The position numbers and the translations under genes were made by a program. From Sphingomonas mali NBRC 15500 (GTDB lineage: Bacteria > Pseudomonadota > Alphaproteobacteria > Sphingomonadales > Sphingomonadaceae), in contig NZ_BCYX01000003.1 in assembly GCF_001598415.1 (NCBI RefSeq), positions 1-64,000 on the forward strand: DNA of 64,000 nucleotides, read 5' to 3'. The notes beneath the pieces were generated by a model that saw only the letters and a list, made by a program, of their open reading frames with translations, was not told where the DNA came from and did no database searches. Shown piece by piece: positions 8,035 through 17,402 of this stretch. How positions within the stretch are numbered: the stretch's first letter is position 1; the number at the start of each line of letters is the position of its first letter.

Positions 8035-9276
8035 TCAGTTTTGTCGCACGCCCCAGCGGCCGCGCTTGCGCTCGCTGACCAGCGTGCCGTGCTCGAACAG
8101 GAAACCGGCAATGTCGGGCTTGCCCGCTGCGCCGATCACCGTCTGCATGATGATCAGCAGCGGCACTGCAAGCAACGCGCCCGGCGTGCCCCACACCCAG
8201 CTCCAGAAACTCAGCGAGATCAGGATCAGCACCGGGCTGATCGTCAGGCGATGCCCGACGATGAACGGCGTCACCGCATTGGCTTCGAGCAGGTGACAGC
8301 CGATCATGATGCCGGCGGGCATTAGCGCCACCCAGATATCGGGGAAGGTCATCAGTCCGCCGACCGCGAGCAGCAAGGCGGCGACGATCGGCCCGAAATA
8401 GGGAATATAGTTGAGCAGGGTGACGATGCCGCCCCACATCAGCGGATAGGGCATGCCGATCAGCCATAAGGCGCCCGACACGATCAGCCCCAGCACGATG
8501 TTGATCGCGGTGATCGTGCCCAGATAAGCGGAGACGTCGTCAACCACGTCCTGGATCACCCGCGCCGTCGCCATCGCCCCGCCGAAGCTCGCGCGGCTGG
8601 TGATCGTCCGGCGCCGCGTCCGCGTCCAGCCGGCCAGGAAGAAGAACACCACCAGCACCCCGAAAAATATCTGCACCAAAGCGGTCGGCGCCGACGTGGC
8701 GATGAGATCGAGCAGCGAACTCGGTGGCGATACCGGGGTCGCGGTCCGCACCTTGGGGATGGTGGCGATATGCGCCGCCGCCTTGTTGATATATTTTTCG
8801 AGGCTCGCATAGAGATCGAGCACGGGCGCCAGATTGGCCTGGATACGATCGATCCGCTCGGGCAGGCGGCGGAAGAATTCGATCGCCGGGACGACGATCG
8901 CCGCCAGCGCCACATTCGCCGCGGCCAGGAACGTCAGCACGCAGATTAGCGCCGCCAGCCAGGACGGCAGCCGCCGCCGCTCGAGCCATTCGAGCACGGG
9001 GATGAGCGCGATCGAGATGACCAGGGCGATGGTGATCGGCAGGAAGAATTCGGCGCCGGCCTTGAGCGCGAACGGCAGGCCGATCACCAGTCCGACACCG
9101 GCAATCAGCGTCAACGCGGCGAGCAGGCGATCGCGCCGCGGATCGATCACCGGCGGCGGACCATCCTCGGCCGATGCGGTCGGCGGCGTATTGTCGGGCG
9201 CGGTTGGCGCGACCGCGGCCGCACCGCCCACCGTTGCCGCCAGATTCGCCCCCGTTCCGCTCTCACCACTCGTCAT
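8035..9276 (-). CDS. AI-2E / TqsA-PerM family transporter
   Basis: A 413-aa inner-membrane protein of the UPF0118 (AI-2E transporter) family. The first ~45 residues are low-complexity Ala/Pro/Gly, followed by paired hydrophobic segments, a soluble middle region (about 130-200) and the conserved C-terminal membrane block with MPYPLMWGGIVTLLNYIPYFGP. Members export small molecules or Na+/H+; the substrate here is unknown. The ATG at 9276 is preceded by GGAAG. It is divergent from glpK with a 53-nt gap. Confidence 0.85.
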   Translation of the reverse strand: MTSGESGTGANLAATVGGAAAVAPTAPDNTPPTASAEDGPPPVIDPRRDRLLAALTLIAGVGLVIGLPFALKAGAEFFLPITIALVISIALIPVLEWLERRRLPSWLAALICVLTFLAAANVALAAIVVPAIEFFRRLPERIDRIQANLAPVLDLYASLEKYINKAAAHIATIPKVRTATPVSPPSSLLDLIATSAPTALVQIFFGVLVVFFFLAGWTRTRRRTITSRASFGGAMATARVIQDVVDDVSAYLGTITAINIVLGLIVSGALWLIGMPYPLMWGGIVTLLNYIPYFGPIVAALLLAVGGLMTFPDIWVALMPAGIMIGCHLLEANAVTPFIVGHRLTISPVLILISLSFWSWVWGTPGALLAVPLLIIMQTVIGAAGKPDIAGFLFEHGTLVSERKRGRWGVRQN

Positions 9277-9294
9277 ATCGCTTCCGTAGCGCCA

Positions 9295-9323
9295 TTGGCG
9301 GGCAAAGTAATCCCGGCTAGCTT
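9295..9323 (+). promoter_or_regulatory. promoter placed for a leaderless glpK mRNA
   Basis: Seen: TTGGCG (9295-9300), 17-nt spacer, TAGCTT (9318-9323, preceded by GC giving GCTA), then 6 nt to the ATG at 9330; no Shine-Dalgarno precedes the ATG. Inference: transcription begins at or beside the start codon. Confidence 0.4.
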
Positions 9324-9329
9324 CGCAAA

Positions 9330-10814
9330 ATGGGCGACAAACTGCTGGTCATCGACGAAGGCACCACTTCCACCCGGGCGATGCTGTTCGCGCCAGACGG
9401 CACATGCCTGGGCAGCGAATCGGCTTCGCTGACGCAGCATTACCCCGCCCCCGGGCTGGTCGAGCACGATGCCGCCGAAATCTGGGATCGGACCCTCGCC
9501 TGCGCCCGGAAAATGGTCGAGCTTGCGGGCGGAGCCGAGGCGGTGGCCGCGATCGGCATCACCAACCAGCGCGAGACGGTGGTGTTCTGGGACAAGCAGA
9601 CCGGCGAACCGCTGGCGCCCGCGATCGTCTGGCAGGACCGGCGCACGGCGTCATGGTGCCGCGAGCTCAAGGAGGCCGGGCACGAGCCGACCGTGCAGGC
9701 GCGAACCGGATTATTGCTCGACCCCTATTTCTCGGGATCCAAGATCGGCTGGGCGATGGCCAATTGGCCGCAGTTGAAGGCGGCGGGCGGCCGGCTCGCG
9801 GTCGGCACGATCGATTCCTGGCTGGTGTGGAAATTGACCGCGGCCGAGAATGGGGGCGGGCTGCACATCACCGACGCGACCAATGCCAGTCGCACCGCGC
9901 TGATGGCGATCGGCAGTGGGCATTGGGACGACGGCCTGATCGAGCTGTTCGACGCACCGCGTCACGCGCTTCCAGAAATCGTCGATTGCGCGGGCAATTA
10001 TGGCACTACCAGCCTGTTCGGCGCGCCGATTTCGATTTGCGGCATGGCCGGAGATCAGCAGGCAGCGACGATCGGTCAGGCTTGCCTGACGCCGGGCGAC
10101 ACCAAGGCGACGTTCGGCACCGGCGCCTTCGTGCTGACGCAATATGGCGCGCACCAGCCGACATCGAAGAACCGGCTGCTGGCGACAGTGGCGTGGCAAC
10201 TCGGTGGCCGGCGCGCTTATGCACTCGAAGGATCGGTGTTCGTCGCCGGCAGCCTGGTCCAGTGGCTGCGCGATTCGCTCAAGCTGATCGCGGCCGCCGA
10301 CGAAACCGAGGCACTGGCGCGGTCGGTCGCGGACAATGCCGGGGTCTATCTGGTTCCGGCGCTGTCGGGCCTGGGCGCTCCATGGTGGGAAGCCGAGGCG
10401 CGCGGCTGCATGTCGGGGCTTAGTTTCACCGCCACCCGCGCGCACATCGTCCGCGCCGCGTTGGAGGCGATGGCCCACCAGGCGAACGACCTGAAGACCG
10501 CCTTCGCGGCCGACGGCGCCGACTGGACGACACTCAGGATCGATGGTGGCATGGTCGCCAACGACTGGATCGCGCAGGATCTCGCCGACATGCTCGAGGT
10601 TGCGGTGGAGCGGCCGGTCTTCGCCGAAACCACGGCGCTCGGCGCGGCGATGCTGGCCGGCGTCGGCATCGGCTTGTTCAAGGACCTGAAGGCGGCGTCG
10701 GCCATGCGCGGCAAGATCGACGCCTTCCATTCCGGCCTGGCCGCCGACGCCCGGCAGGCCCGGCTCGATGGCTGGGCATCGGCGGTCAAATCGGTGATCG
10801 CCGCCGCGCACTGA
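9330..10814 (+). CDS. glpK: glycerol kinase
   Basis: A 494-aa FGGY-family kinase that phosphorylates glycerol to sn-glycerol-3-phosphate, trapping it in the cell. Seen: the phosphate-binding GTTSTRAMLF at 11-20, ITNQRETVVFWD, the substrate region WQDRRTASWC, and the C-terminal ATP-site motif ALEAMAHQANDL with LRIDGGMVANDW. The length is that of the family. No glpF or glpD is adjacent; the neighbours are a divergent AI-2E-type permease and a convergent Crp/Fnr regulator 20 nt past its stop. The ATG lacks a ribosome site and may be read from a leaderless mRNA. Confidence 0.96.
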   Translation: MGDKLLVIDEGTTSTRAMLFAPDGTCLGSESASLTQHYPAPGLVEHDAAEIWDRTLACARKMVELAGGAEAVAAIGITNQRETVVFWDKQTGEPLAPAIVWQDRRTASWCRELKEAGHEPTVQARTGLLLDPYFSGSKIGWAMANWPQLKAAGGRLAVGTIDSWLVWKLTAAENGGGLHITDATNASRTALMAIGSGHWDDGLIELFDAPRHALPEIVDCAGNYGTTSLFGAPISICGMAGDQQAATIGQACLTPGDTKATFGTGAFVLTQYGAHQPTSKNRLLATVAWQLGGRRAYALEGSVFVAGSLVQWLRDSLKLIAAADETEALARSVADNAGVYLVPALSGLGAPWWEAEARGCMSGLSFTATRAHIVRAALEAMAHQANDLKTAFAADGADWTTLRIDGGMVANDWIAQDLADMLEVAVERPVFAETTALGAAMLAGVGIGLFKDLKAASAMRGKIDAFHSGLAADARQARLDGWASAVKSVIAAAH

Positions 10815-10834
10815 CGCCACGGCTGATCGGGCGT

Positions 10835-11560
10835 TTACGGCGTGCGAGTGTGGTTGTCGAAATAGAGGTAATCGGGCTGGAATTCGCCGGTCGAGGCAAG
10901 GCGATCGAAATCCATCATCGTGACGATGCGATCCGATACCTCGACCATGGCCGCCTCGCGCAGCACGCGTAACGTTCGATTGACGTGAACCGAGGTCAGT
11001 CCGCATGCCTCGCCCAAATCCTGCTGGGTCAGTGGCCAGGCGAAGCTGTTATCCTCGACCAGCCCGACCGCATCGAGCCGCGAATAGGTTTCGCACAACA
11101 TGTGCGCGACGCGGCCCACGGCGTCGAGCCGCCCCAGCCGGAAAATCCATTCGCGATGCATGGCGGCATCCAGCAAGGTCGAGAACCACAGCACGCGTCC
11201 CAGATGCGGCAAGCGCTCGATGATCTGGGTCAGCTTATCGTGCGGCGCATAGGCGACGGTGCATTCGCTCAAGGTCGCGATGTCATGGTCGAGCCGTTGC
11301 AGCGGATAACCGTGCAGATCGACGAAATCGCCCGGCGTCTGAATGCTGACCAGCTGCCGGTGGCCGTCGGCGCCGTCCATATAGCGGCACATGAAGCCCG
11401 AAATGAGGAAGGTCGACCGCGTGACGACATCGCCGCGGCTCGTCACCACCTTGCGCCGCGGCAGCGTCACCGGCGCGGTCAGGACGCTCTCGATTGCGTC
11501 TTTTTCCTCATCGGTCAGTTCGCGGCGTCGGCGGCCCTGCAGGAAATTGTCGGTCAGCAT
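10835..11560 (-). CDS. Crp/Fnr-family transcriptional regulator
   Basis: A 241-aa regulator with an N-terminal cyclic-nucleotide-binding beta-roll (about 20-140; STFLISGFMCRYMDG, PGDFVDLHGYPL) and a C-terminal Crp-type winged helix whose recognition segment is LTQQDLGEACGLTSVHVNRTL (about 185-205). It lacks the four-cysteine iron-sulfur pattern of FNR and the exact cAMP-binding residues of Crp, so the signal is unknown. The ATG at 11560 (MLTDNFLQ) fits the family N terminus; the frame remains open upstream. It is divergent from the racemase-like gene and convergent with glpK. Confidence 0.85.
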   Translation of the reverse strand: MLTDNFLQGRRRRELTDEEKDAIESVLTAPVTLPRRKVVTSRGDVVTRSTFLISGFMCRYMDGADGHRQLVSIQTPGDFVDLHGYPLQRLDHDIATLSECTVAYAPHDKLTQIIERLPHLGRVLWFSTLLDAAMHREWIFRLGRLDAVGRVAHMLCETYSRLDAVGLVEDNSFAWPLTQQDLGEACGLTSVHVNRTLRVLREAAMVEVSDRIVTMMDFDRLASTGEFQPDYLYFDNHTRTP

Positions 11561-11606
11561 GTCGATCTTCAAGCCCCTTCGCCAGCGTAACGATCTTGTT
11601 CGCTTC

Positions 11607-11635
11607 TTGGTTTCCTTAGCAGGAAACGCCATAGC
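11607..11635 (+). promoter_or_regulatory. possible promoter of the racemase-like gene
   Basis: Seen: TTGGTT (11607-11612), 17-nt spacer, CATAGC (11630-11635), 6 nt, then the ATG at 11642; no ribosome site is visible. A weaker example of the leaderless arrangement seen at glpK and the zapA operon. Confidence 0.25.
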
Positions 11636-11641
11636 GACACG

Positions 11642-12331
11642 ATGAAGACGATTGGCCTTATCGGCGGCATGAGTTGGGAGAGCTCGGCGCAATATTATGC
11701 GATCATCAATCGCGCGGTGCGTGAGCGTCTCGGTGGCGCACACTCTGCCGAAACGCTTCTATACTCGGTCGATTTCGGCGAAATCGAGCGGCTTCAGCAT
11801 GATGGCGACTGGCCTTCGCTCACGGCGCGAATGGTGGATGCCGCCGGTCGCCTGGAGGCAGGTGGCGCGGATTTCGTCCTGATCTGCAGCAACACGATGC
11901 ATTTGATGGCGGATGACGTCGCGGCGGCGATCGGCGTGCCGCTGCTTCATGTGGTCGATCCAACCGCGTCGGCGATCACCAAAGCGGGGCTGAAGCGAGT
12001 CGGGCTGCTCGGTACCGCCTTCACCATGGAAAAAGCCTTTTATCGCGATCGCCTCGATGCCGCCGGGCTCGAGACAGTGATTCCCGACGCCGCCGATCGG
12101 CGCGAGGTTCATCGCGTGATCTACGAGGAATTGGTCGCCGGCAAAATCGAGGCAGCGTCGCGCGCAGCCTATCGTGAGGTCATCGCGCGGCTGGTCGAGC
12201 GCGGCGCGGAGGCGATCGTGCTGGGCTGCACCGAAATCATGCTGCTGGTGGATCAGACGGACAGCGCAGTGCCGCTGTTCGACACGACCAGCCTTCACGC
12301 GTTGGCGGCGGTCGACCTGGCGCTCGGCTGA
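11642..12331 (+). CDS. aspartate/glutamate racemase family protein
   Basis: A 229-aa cofactor-independent racemase of the Asp/Glu racemase superfamily (RacX/YgeA-like). Seen: the opening IGLIGGMSWESS (4-15) and the two catalytic cysteines, Cys82 in LICSNTMH and Cys196 in VLGCTEIMLL, both present. Such enzymes interconvert L and D amino acids, or broad-range substrates in RacX; the substrate is not predictable. It is divergent from the Crp/Fnr gene with an 81-nt gap, and convergent with the heme lipoprotein gene. Confidence 0.88.
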   Translation: MKTIGLIGGMSWESSAQYYAIINRAVRERLGGAHSAETLLYSVDFGEIERLQHDGDWPSLTARMVDAAGRLEAGGADFVLICSNTMHLMADDVAAAIGVPLLHVVDPTASAITKAGLKRVGLLGTAFTMEKAFYRDRLDAAGLETVIPDAADRREVHRVIYEELVAGKIEAASRAAYREVIARLVERGAEAIVLGCTEIMLLVDQTDSAVPLFDTTSLHALAAVDLALG

Positions 12332-12370
12332 TCCGCGCAGCCGCCCCAGGTCTGGCCACCGCCTACCCGG

Positions 12371-13909
12371 CTATTTCCGTGCCGCTACCGCCTCCATCCG
12401 CTGGTTGGACGCCAGCGCACGGTCGCTGATCGACCACAAGGAATCGACGCCGATCTTGCCGTTAAGGATCGCGTTGTTGAGCGCGAAAATGTCGAGCGCG
12501 CTCGGACCGCCGGGCGCTTCATATTCGGTGCTCGACGCGGGCCATGCCGCTCGGTGATGGCAATTCATGCAATTGGTCTTGATCGGGTGATCGGCGGCGA
12601 GTTCGATATAGGGGTTGAATGCCACCGGCCATTGGTTGCTGCCCGAGCTAGCGGGGATGCCATAGGTCGCCGCCATCAGATAATTGCGCCACGGTCCCGG
12701 CGCATCGACCGGCGACAGGTTCGGCCGGTCAGCGGCATAGGGGCTCATGCCGGGCGAATCGTTCCACCACACCGATTGGAACGTCCAGGCGGGCTGTTCC
12801 TTGGTCATGATGTGCATCGCGATCAGGATCAGATAGTCGCCCTGCTGGAACATCCGGCCATAAGCATAATAAGCCGAAGCATCGAGGATCGCGCGATCGC
12901 ATTGCGCCATCTTTGAGAGATCGGGTTTGTAATTGTAGAAGCGGTCGACGCCGACCACGCGTGGTTTCGCATAGGTGTTGGGCCCGAGCGGCTTGCCGTT
13001 CATCGTCACGCCGTGGAGGAAGCTTACCGAGGACGGGATGACCTGCGCCGCCGGTGTGGTGGTGACCGCCACCGCTTTCGGCCATTTCTTCTGGATCTCG
13101 AAGCCGGCATAGACACCGTCGTCCGATGCCGGGTCATTCCAGATCGGCAGCGCGGTGAACTGGCCCGCCGCCACCGGCCACATCATCGGCTTGAGGACGA
13201 TCGAACCGTCGGGCATCGCCGCCATCTGCTTGGCCTGGTTGGGTGGCGGGATCAGGCCGTTCAGCGTCGACTGCAGATAGAGCTTGTTGCTGCGAATCCA
13301 GTCGAAGGCGGGCTGGTTGTAGATCACCCCCGCCACCATCACGTCGCCGTTATTCTGCAAGGTCGGGCCGTTCGCCAAAGCGTAATCGGCGGGCGTCGAT
13401 CCCTGCAGGCACGGCGTGCCCTTGTAGCGGTCGACCACCGGCTGCGGCACGGCATAGGTCGGCGAGACGGGGAAGTTGATCGGGTCTGCGCCAGCGCTCG
13501 ATCCGTTGTTGAGCTTGAACTTGCGCATCGGAACCGTCGCGACCGCCGGCTCGGTCTTGGCGAGTTTGGCCGTCACCGAGGCGTCAGGTGCGAATGCCTG
13601 GGTTTCGGTGCACCAGCTTTGCCAGATCGGCTTGCCGCCGACCATCGTGTTGAGCGCGGCCCAGACGTTCCAGCCGTGCTGGCGCGTGCGCGCGACGTTG
13701 CCGGTTGTCACCCAGCTTTCGACCGTGGCGGCCTTTTGCGGATAGTCGAACCCGGACGGGATATTCTGCGGCGTCGGGCAAGCGGCGTTGGCGATGCCCG
13801 GCGCCGGCGCGGTCGCGGACGTCTTCATCGTACATGCGGCGGCGAAGGTCAGTATCGCGCCGATCAATACGACCGACTGGAATGGGCGGCGAACAGCGAA
13901 GCGCATCAT
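12371..13909 (-). CDS. predicted lipoprotein with one c-type heme motif, function unknown
   Basis: A 512-aa exported protein. The N terminus is basic-hydrophobic and reaches FAAAC at Cys26, a plausible lipobox. The body resembles no enzyme I can name. Near the C terminus a single CMNCH motif (Cys447, Cys450, His451) is a covalent c-heme site, and the text around it (NYLMAATYGIP..., HPIKTNCMNCHHRA) suggests a cytochrome-like C-terminal domain. A role in periplasmic redox chemistry is an inference. The start at 13909 has GGGGGG 5 nt upstream; a second ATG follows at once. It is convergent with the racemase gene and divergent from the MHS transporter gene (226 nt between). Confidence 0.7.
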   Translation of the reverse strand: MMRFAVRRPFQSVVLIGAILTFAAACTMKTSATAPAPGIANAACPTPQNIPSGFDYPQKAATVESWVTTGNVARTRQHGWNVWAALNTMVGGKPIWQSWCTETQAFAPDASVTAKLAKTEPAVATVPMRKFKLNNGSSAGADPINFPVSPTYAVPQPVVDRYKGTPCLQGSTPADYALANGPTLQNNGDVMVAGVIYNQPAFDWIRSNKLYLQSTLNGLIPPPNQAKQMAAMPDGSIVLKPMMWPVAAGQFTALPIWNDPASDDGVYAGFEIQKKWPKAVAVTTTPAAQVIPSSVSFLHGVTMNGKPLGPNTYAKPRVVGVDRFYNYKPDLSKMAQCDRAILDASAYYAYGRMFQQGDYLILIAMHIMTKEQPAWTFQSVWWNDSPGMSPYAADRPNLSPVDAPGPWRNYLMAATYGIPASSGSNQWPVAFNPYIELAADHPIKTNCMNCHHRAAWPASSTEYEAPGGPSALDIFALNNAILNGKIGVDSLWSISDRALASNQRMEAVAARK

Positions 13910-14135
13910 GGCATCCCCCCGTATTTATGGGAGATTATTACGCCTTCGGTCGCCGGCAAGCCAGCAAGGAAGCCACCATTCCGGACGGATTCATTGGCTG
14001 GTCTCGGTGCTGACTCTACCATTTGGGGGTGGGGTCGTCGGGCGCCTATAGACTGCGTGCATCGAACTCCAGCGGGCCGCGATTGACTTGCGGCGCCCGA
14101 CATCGCTTGATGGAGGGGACGAGCTGGGGAGCACG

Positions 14136-15401
14136 ATGACCATTATCACGGCGCCTCGGGTCACCGCTTCCCAAGTCGTAGGCGTTACGCTCGGCAACGC
14201 ACTCGAATTCTACGATTTCCTGATCTTCACCTTCTTTGCGGTCGAGATCGGCCATACCTTCTTCCCCGCGACCGACCCGCAATCGAGCTTGCTTGCTGCG
14301 CTGGCCACGTTTGGCGCGGGGTTCCTGACACGCCCGCTCGGCGGACTGGTGATCGGCGTGCTCGGCGATCGGCTGGGGCGGCGACCGATGATGCTGTTGT
14401 CGTTCGCGCTGATCGGCGTCGCCAGCCTCGGGGTCGCGCTGACACCTTCTTACGCCGCTATCGGCATCGCCGCGCCGTTGCTCGTGCTGTTCTGGCGCCT
14501 GGTCCAGGGATTCGCGCTGGGCGGAGAGGTCGGCCCGAGCACGGCGTTCCTGGCGGAAGCGGCGCCGCCGCATCGCCGCGGCCTGTACGTCTCGATGCAA
14601 ATGTTCGGGCAGAATGTCGCTGTGCTGGTTGCCGGATTGATCGGGCTCGCGCTGGCGCAAGTGATGGATGATGCCGCGCTTGCAAGCTGGGGCTGGCGGA
14701 TCGCGCTGGCGCTCGGCGTCGGTGTCGTGCCGATCGGTCTTGTCCTCCGGCGGACCTTGCCGGAAACACTGCCCAGCGACGCGCCCGCGATCCCGGCGCC
14801 GCCGCTCCGCGACTATCGCCGCACCGCGATCATCGCGTTCCTGGCACTGCTGTCGGGGACGATCATGACCTATGTCACCAACTTCCTGACCACCTTCGCC
14901 AAGACGACGCTGCATTTGCCGTCGGACACCGCCTTCTGGGCGACGATTGCGGTGGGAATCGGCGGCACGATCGGCGCGCCGCTCGGCGGCTGGCTGGCCG
15001 ATCGCTACGGCCGGCGTCCGGCGATGATCCTGCCGACCCTGTTCGTCTGCCTGATCACCCTGCCCGCTTTCTGGCTGCTGACAGTCGCGCCGGGCAAAGC
15101 GAGCCTGTTCCTCGTGGGATGTGGATTGCGTCTCTCCATCGGCATCGCCTTGAGCGCGGTGCTGGTCCATATCACCGAGGATTTTCCGGCGCGCATCCGG
15201 TCCGGGGCGCTCGCGATCGTCTATGCGCTAGCGATCTCGATCTTCGGCGGATCGACCCAGTTCGTCGTGGCATGGCTGACGGGCGTTACCGGCAGTCCGT
15301 TGGCGCCTGCCTGGTATATGGCGGCGGCGGCAGTGCTGGGGTTCGTGGCGCTCTGTTTTGCGCGCGAGACGGCGCCGGGGCGCGCATCACCGAGGAATTA
15401 A
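14136..15401 (+). CDS. MFS transporter, metabolite:H+ symporter (MHS) type
   Basis: A 421-aa 12-helix permease of the MHS subfamily, which imports carboxylates, betaines or similar solutes with protons. Seen: the MHS opening GVTLGNALEFYDFLIF (about 16-31), the loop 2-3 motif GVLGDRLGRRPMML, and RLVQGFALGGEVGPSTAFLAE in helix 4-5, diagnostic for this subfamily. The ATG at 14136 is preceded by GGGAG at 4-5 nt; the frame extends upstream from a TTG without a ribosome site. It is divergent from the heme lipoprotein gene, and paired palindromes follow the stop. Confidence 0.88.
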   Translation: MTIITAPRVTASQVVGVTLGNALEFYDFLIFTFFAVEIGHTFFPATDPQSSLLAALATFGAGFLTRPLGGLVIGVLGDRLGRRPMMLLSFALIGVASLGVALTPSYAAIGIAAPLLVLFWRLVQGFALGGEVGPSTAFLAEAAPPHRRGLYVSMQMFGQNVAVLVAGLIGLALAQVMDDAALASWGWRIALALGVGVVPIGLVLRRTLPETLPSDAPAIPAPPLRDYRRTAIIAFLALLSGTIMTYVTNFLTTFAKTTLHLPSDTAFWATIAVGIGGTIGAPLGGWLADRYGRRPAMILPTLFVCLITLPAFWLLTVAPGKASLFLVGCGLRLSIGIALSAVLVHITEDFPARIRSGALAIVYALAISIFGGSTQFVVAWLTGVTGSPLAPAWYMAAAAVLGFVALCFARETAPGRASPRN

Positions 15402-15415
15402 GACGCCTCCGGCGT

Positions 15416-15494
15416 CACCCCGGCCTTGTGCCGGGGTCCACTCCTCCCCAAGCCCAACGGCTAGAGGCTCGGTGGATGCCGGCACAAGGCCGGC
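15416..15494. repeat. paired palindromes (CCGGC-CTTGTG-GCCGG family)
   Basis: Seen: CCCCGGCCTTGTGCCGGGG (15416-15434) and ATGCCGGCACAAGGCCGGCAT (15474-15494), two palindromes carrying the CTTGTG/CACAAG loop in opposite orientation about 40 nt apart. The same family lies at 26869-26967. It sits between convergent genes and may also terminate transcription. Confidence 0.7.
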
Positions 15495-15516
15495 ATGACG
15501 AGGGAGAGGATGCCGC

Positions 15517-17271
15517 TTAGGCCGCCTCGCTTGCCCGATCCTCGAACAACCCTTTCAGATCCTTCTTGAGGATCTTGCCATTGGCGTTGCGCGGCAGAGT
15601 CTCATGGACGAAACGGATCGCCACCGGCACCTTGAAAGCCGCGAGCCGCTCGCGCACCCAGGCCTGCAATTCCGCCTCGGTCGCGGACGTGCCGGGCGCG
15701 AGATGGACGACGGCCGCCGGCTCCTCGCCCAACGTCCGATGCGGAATGCCGATGACCGCGGCGTCGGTCACCGCGGGATGTTCGTAGAGCGCGTTCTCGA
15801 CTTCGGACGAATAGATATTCTCGCCGCCGCGGATAACCATGTCCTTGGCGCGATCGACGATGAACAGGAATCCCTCCTCATCGAGCCGGGCGAGATCGCC
15901 GGTGCGCACCCAGCCGTCGACAAAGGTCTCCGCGCTTGCTTCGGGCTTGTTCCAATAGCCCTTCACGATCATCGGCCCGCGCGCCCACAATTCGCCCACC
16001 TCACCGGCCGGCAGCACCGTGACGCCGTCCTCGGCACGGATTTCGAGATCGGCGGTCGCCACCGGCGGGCCGGCGCTGGTGGGGCGATTGAGATAATCCT
16101 CGCTCGCATGATGCGTGACCGTCGCCATCGTCTCGGTCATGCCCCAGCCATTGCCGGGCAAGGCGCCGAATTCCTCGTAGATCTTCTTGACCAGTTCGGG
16201 AGCGGATGGCGCACCGCCATAGGCGATGACTTCGAGCGACGAGAGGTCGTATTTGTGGCGGTCGGGATGCTCGATCAGTTGCCAGGCGATCGTCGGCACG
16301 CCGCCGGTCATGTTGACCTTTTCGCGCTCGATGATCTCCATTGCCTTCGTCGTATCCCATTTACGCATGAAGATGGTCGTGCTGCCGCTGGCCATCGTTC
16401 CCATCAGCCCGGCCGAGCAGGCCGTGACGTGGAACATCGGGATCACCGTCAGGCTGGTGCGCGGAGTCGGGTCCGGAATCGGCTCACCACGGCGAACGAA
16501 GCTGCGGGCGGCCGAGAAGCCACCCGACATGATGTTGGTGACGAGGTTGCGGTGCGTGCCCAACGCGCCTTTGGGGTTGCCGGTCGTGCCGCTGGTGTAG
16601 AAGATCGTCGCGTCGTCATCGCTGTCGATCTCGACCCGCGGCCGATCGTCCGCCGGCAGGTCCGCCCAGCTTTTCGGCCCGCCGATAATGTCTTCGAGCG
16701 CGGTTGCGCCCACGACAGGCGCGGGCGACCGCATGACGATCAGGTGCTCCACGTTCGGCAACGCCGCCAGATGCGGCCTGAGTCGTTCATAGCGTTCGGC
16801 GTCGACCAGCAGCACTTTGGCGCCCGAATCATTGACGCCATATTCGAGCTCGGCGCCGGTCCACCACGCGTTGAGCGGCACCGCGATGGCGCCCAGCGTC
16901 GCGATCGCGAAGAAGATTACCGGCCATTCGGGCAGGTTGCGCGTGGCAAAGGCAACGCGGTCGCCCTTGCCGACGCCCATATTCTGGAAAGCACGAGCGA
17001 GCGCGGCCGTCGCCCGATAATTCGCCTCATAACTGACGCGTTCGTCCTCGAGGATCGTGAACAGCCGGTCGCCATGCGTGCGCGACAGATCGAGCAGGAC
17101 GCCCAGATCGTGCGGCGCATATTTCCATATCCGAGTCGGCACGCCGCGAATCTCGATCGTTTCCATCTCGAACTTGGTACCCGGCGCGGTCAGCGCGGCG
17201 GTCGCCTCCTTCAGCGAAACCTTGGGCCAGGCGGGATCGAGGGCGATAACGGGTTCGGGTGCGCCATTCAT
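15517..17271 (-). CDS. AMP-forming acyl-CoA synthetase (long-chain fatty-acid CoA ligase type)
   Basis: A 584-aa ANL-superfamily ligase that activates a carboxylic acid through an acyl-AMP to the CoA thioester. Seen: the P-loop TIFYTSGTTGNPKGALGTH (about 205-223), GWGMTETMATV, the hinge/ATP motif GWVRTGDLARLDEEGFLFIVDR, and the C-terminal catalytic lysine in NANGKILKKDL. The gene is read leftward. The ATG at 17271 is preferred; an in-frame TTG lies 6 nt upstream, and the nearest ribosome-like GGA is about 10 nt before the ATG. It is divergent from the serine hydrolase gene and opens the acyl-CoA catabolic region. Substrate chain type is unknown. Confidence 0.9.
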   Translation of the reverse strand: MNGAPEPVIALDPAWPKVSLKEATAALTAPGTKFEMETIEIRGVPTRIWKYAPHDLGVLLDLSRTHGDRLFTILEDERVSYEANYRATAALARAFQNMGVGKGDRVAFATRNLPEWPVIFFAIATLGAIAVPLNAWWTGAELEYGVNDSGAKVLLVDAERYERLRPHLAALPNVEHLIVMRSPAPVVGATALEDIIGGPKSWADLPADDRPRVEIDSDDDATIFYTSGTTGNPKGALGTHRNLVTNIMSGGFSAARSFVRRGEPIPDPTPRTSLTVIPMFHVTACSAGLMGTMASGSTTIFMRKWDTTKAMEIIEREKVNMTGGVPTIAWQLIEHPDRHKYDLSSLEVIAYGGAPSAPELVKKIYEEFGALPGNGWGMTETMATVTHHASEDYLNRPTSAGPPVATADLEIRAEDGVTVLPAGEVGELWARGPMIVKGYWNKPEASAETFVDGWVRTGDLARLDEEGFLFIVDRAKDMVIRGGENIYSSEVENALYEHPAVTDAAVIGIPHRTLGEEPAAVVHLAPGTSATEAELQAWVRERLAAFKVPVAIRFVHETLPRNANGKILKKDLKGLFEDRASEAA

Positions 17272-17402
17272 TGACAAGGATCCGCTCTCCAGCTTCGGCT
17301 TTCACAGGTCTTGGCCTGCGCGATTTCGCAACGTTAGAGTTGATTCGAGCGCCGCTCAAGGCAATAGAGAGTCGGAATTTGAAATAGGGGTATGGAAGAG
17401 CG

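Noticed and set aside
15604..17274. A 556-codon open frame on the plus strand opposite the acyl-CoA ligase
   Set aside because: It is antisense to a gene with clear motifs, is rich in His/Arg/Asp as expected for a codon shadow in GC-rich DNA, and has no ribosome site or recognisable domain.
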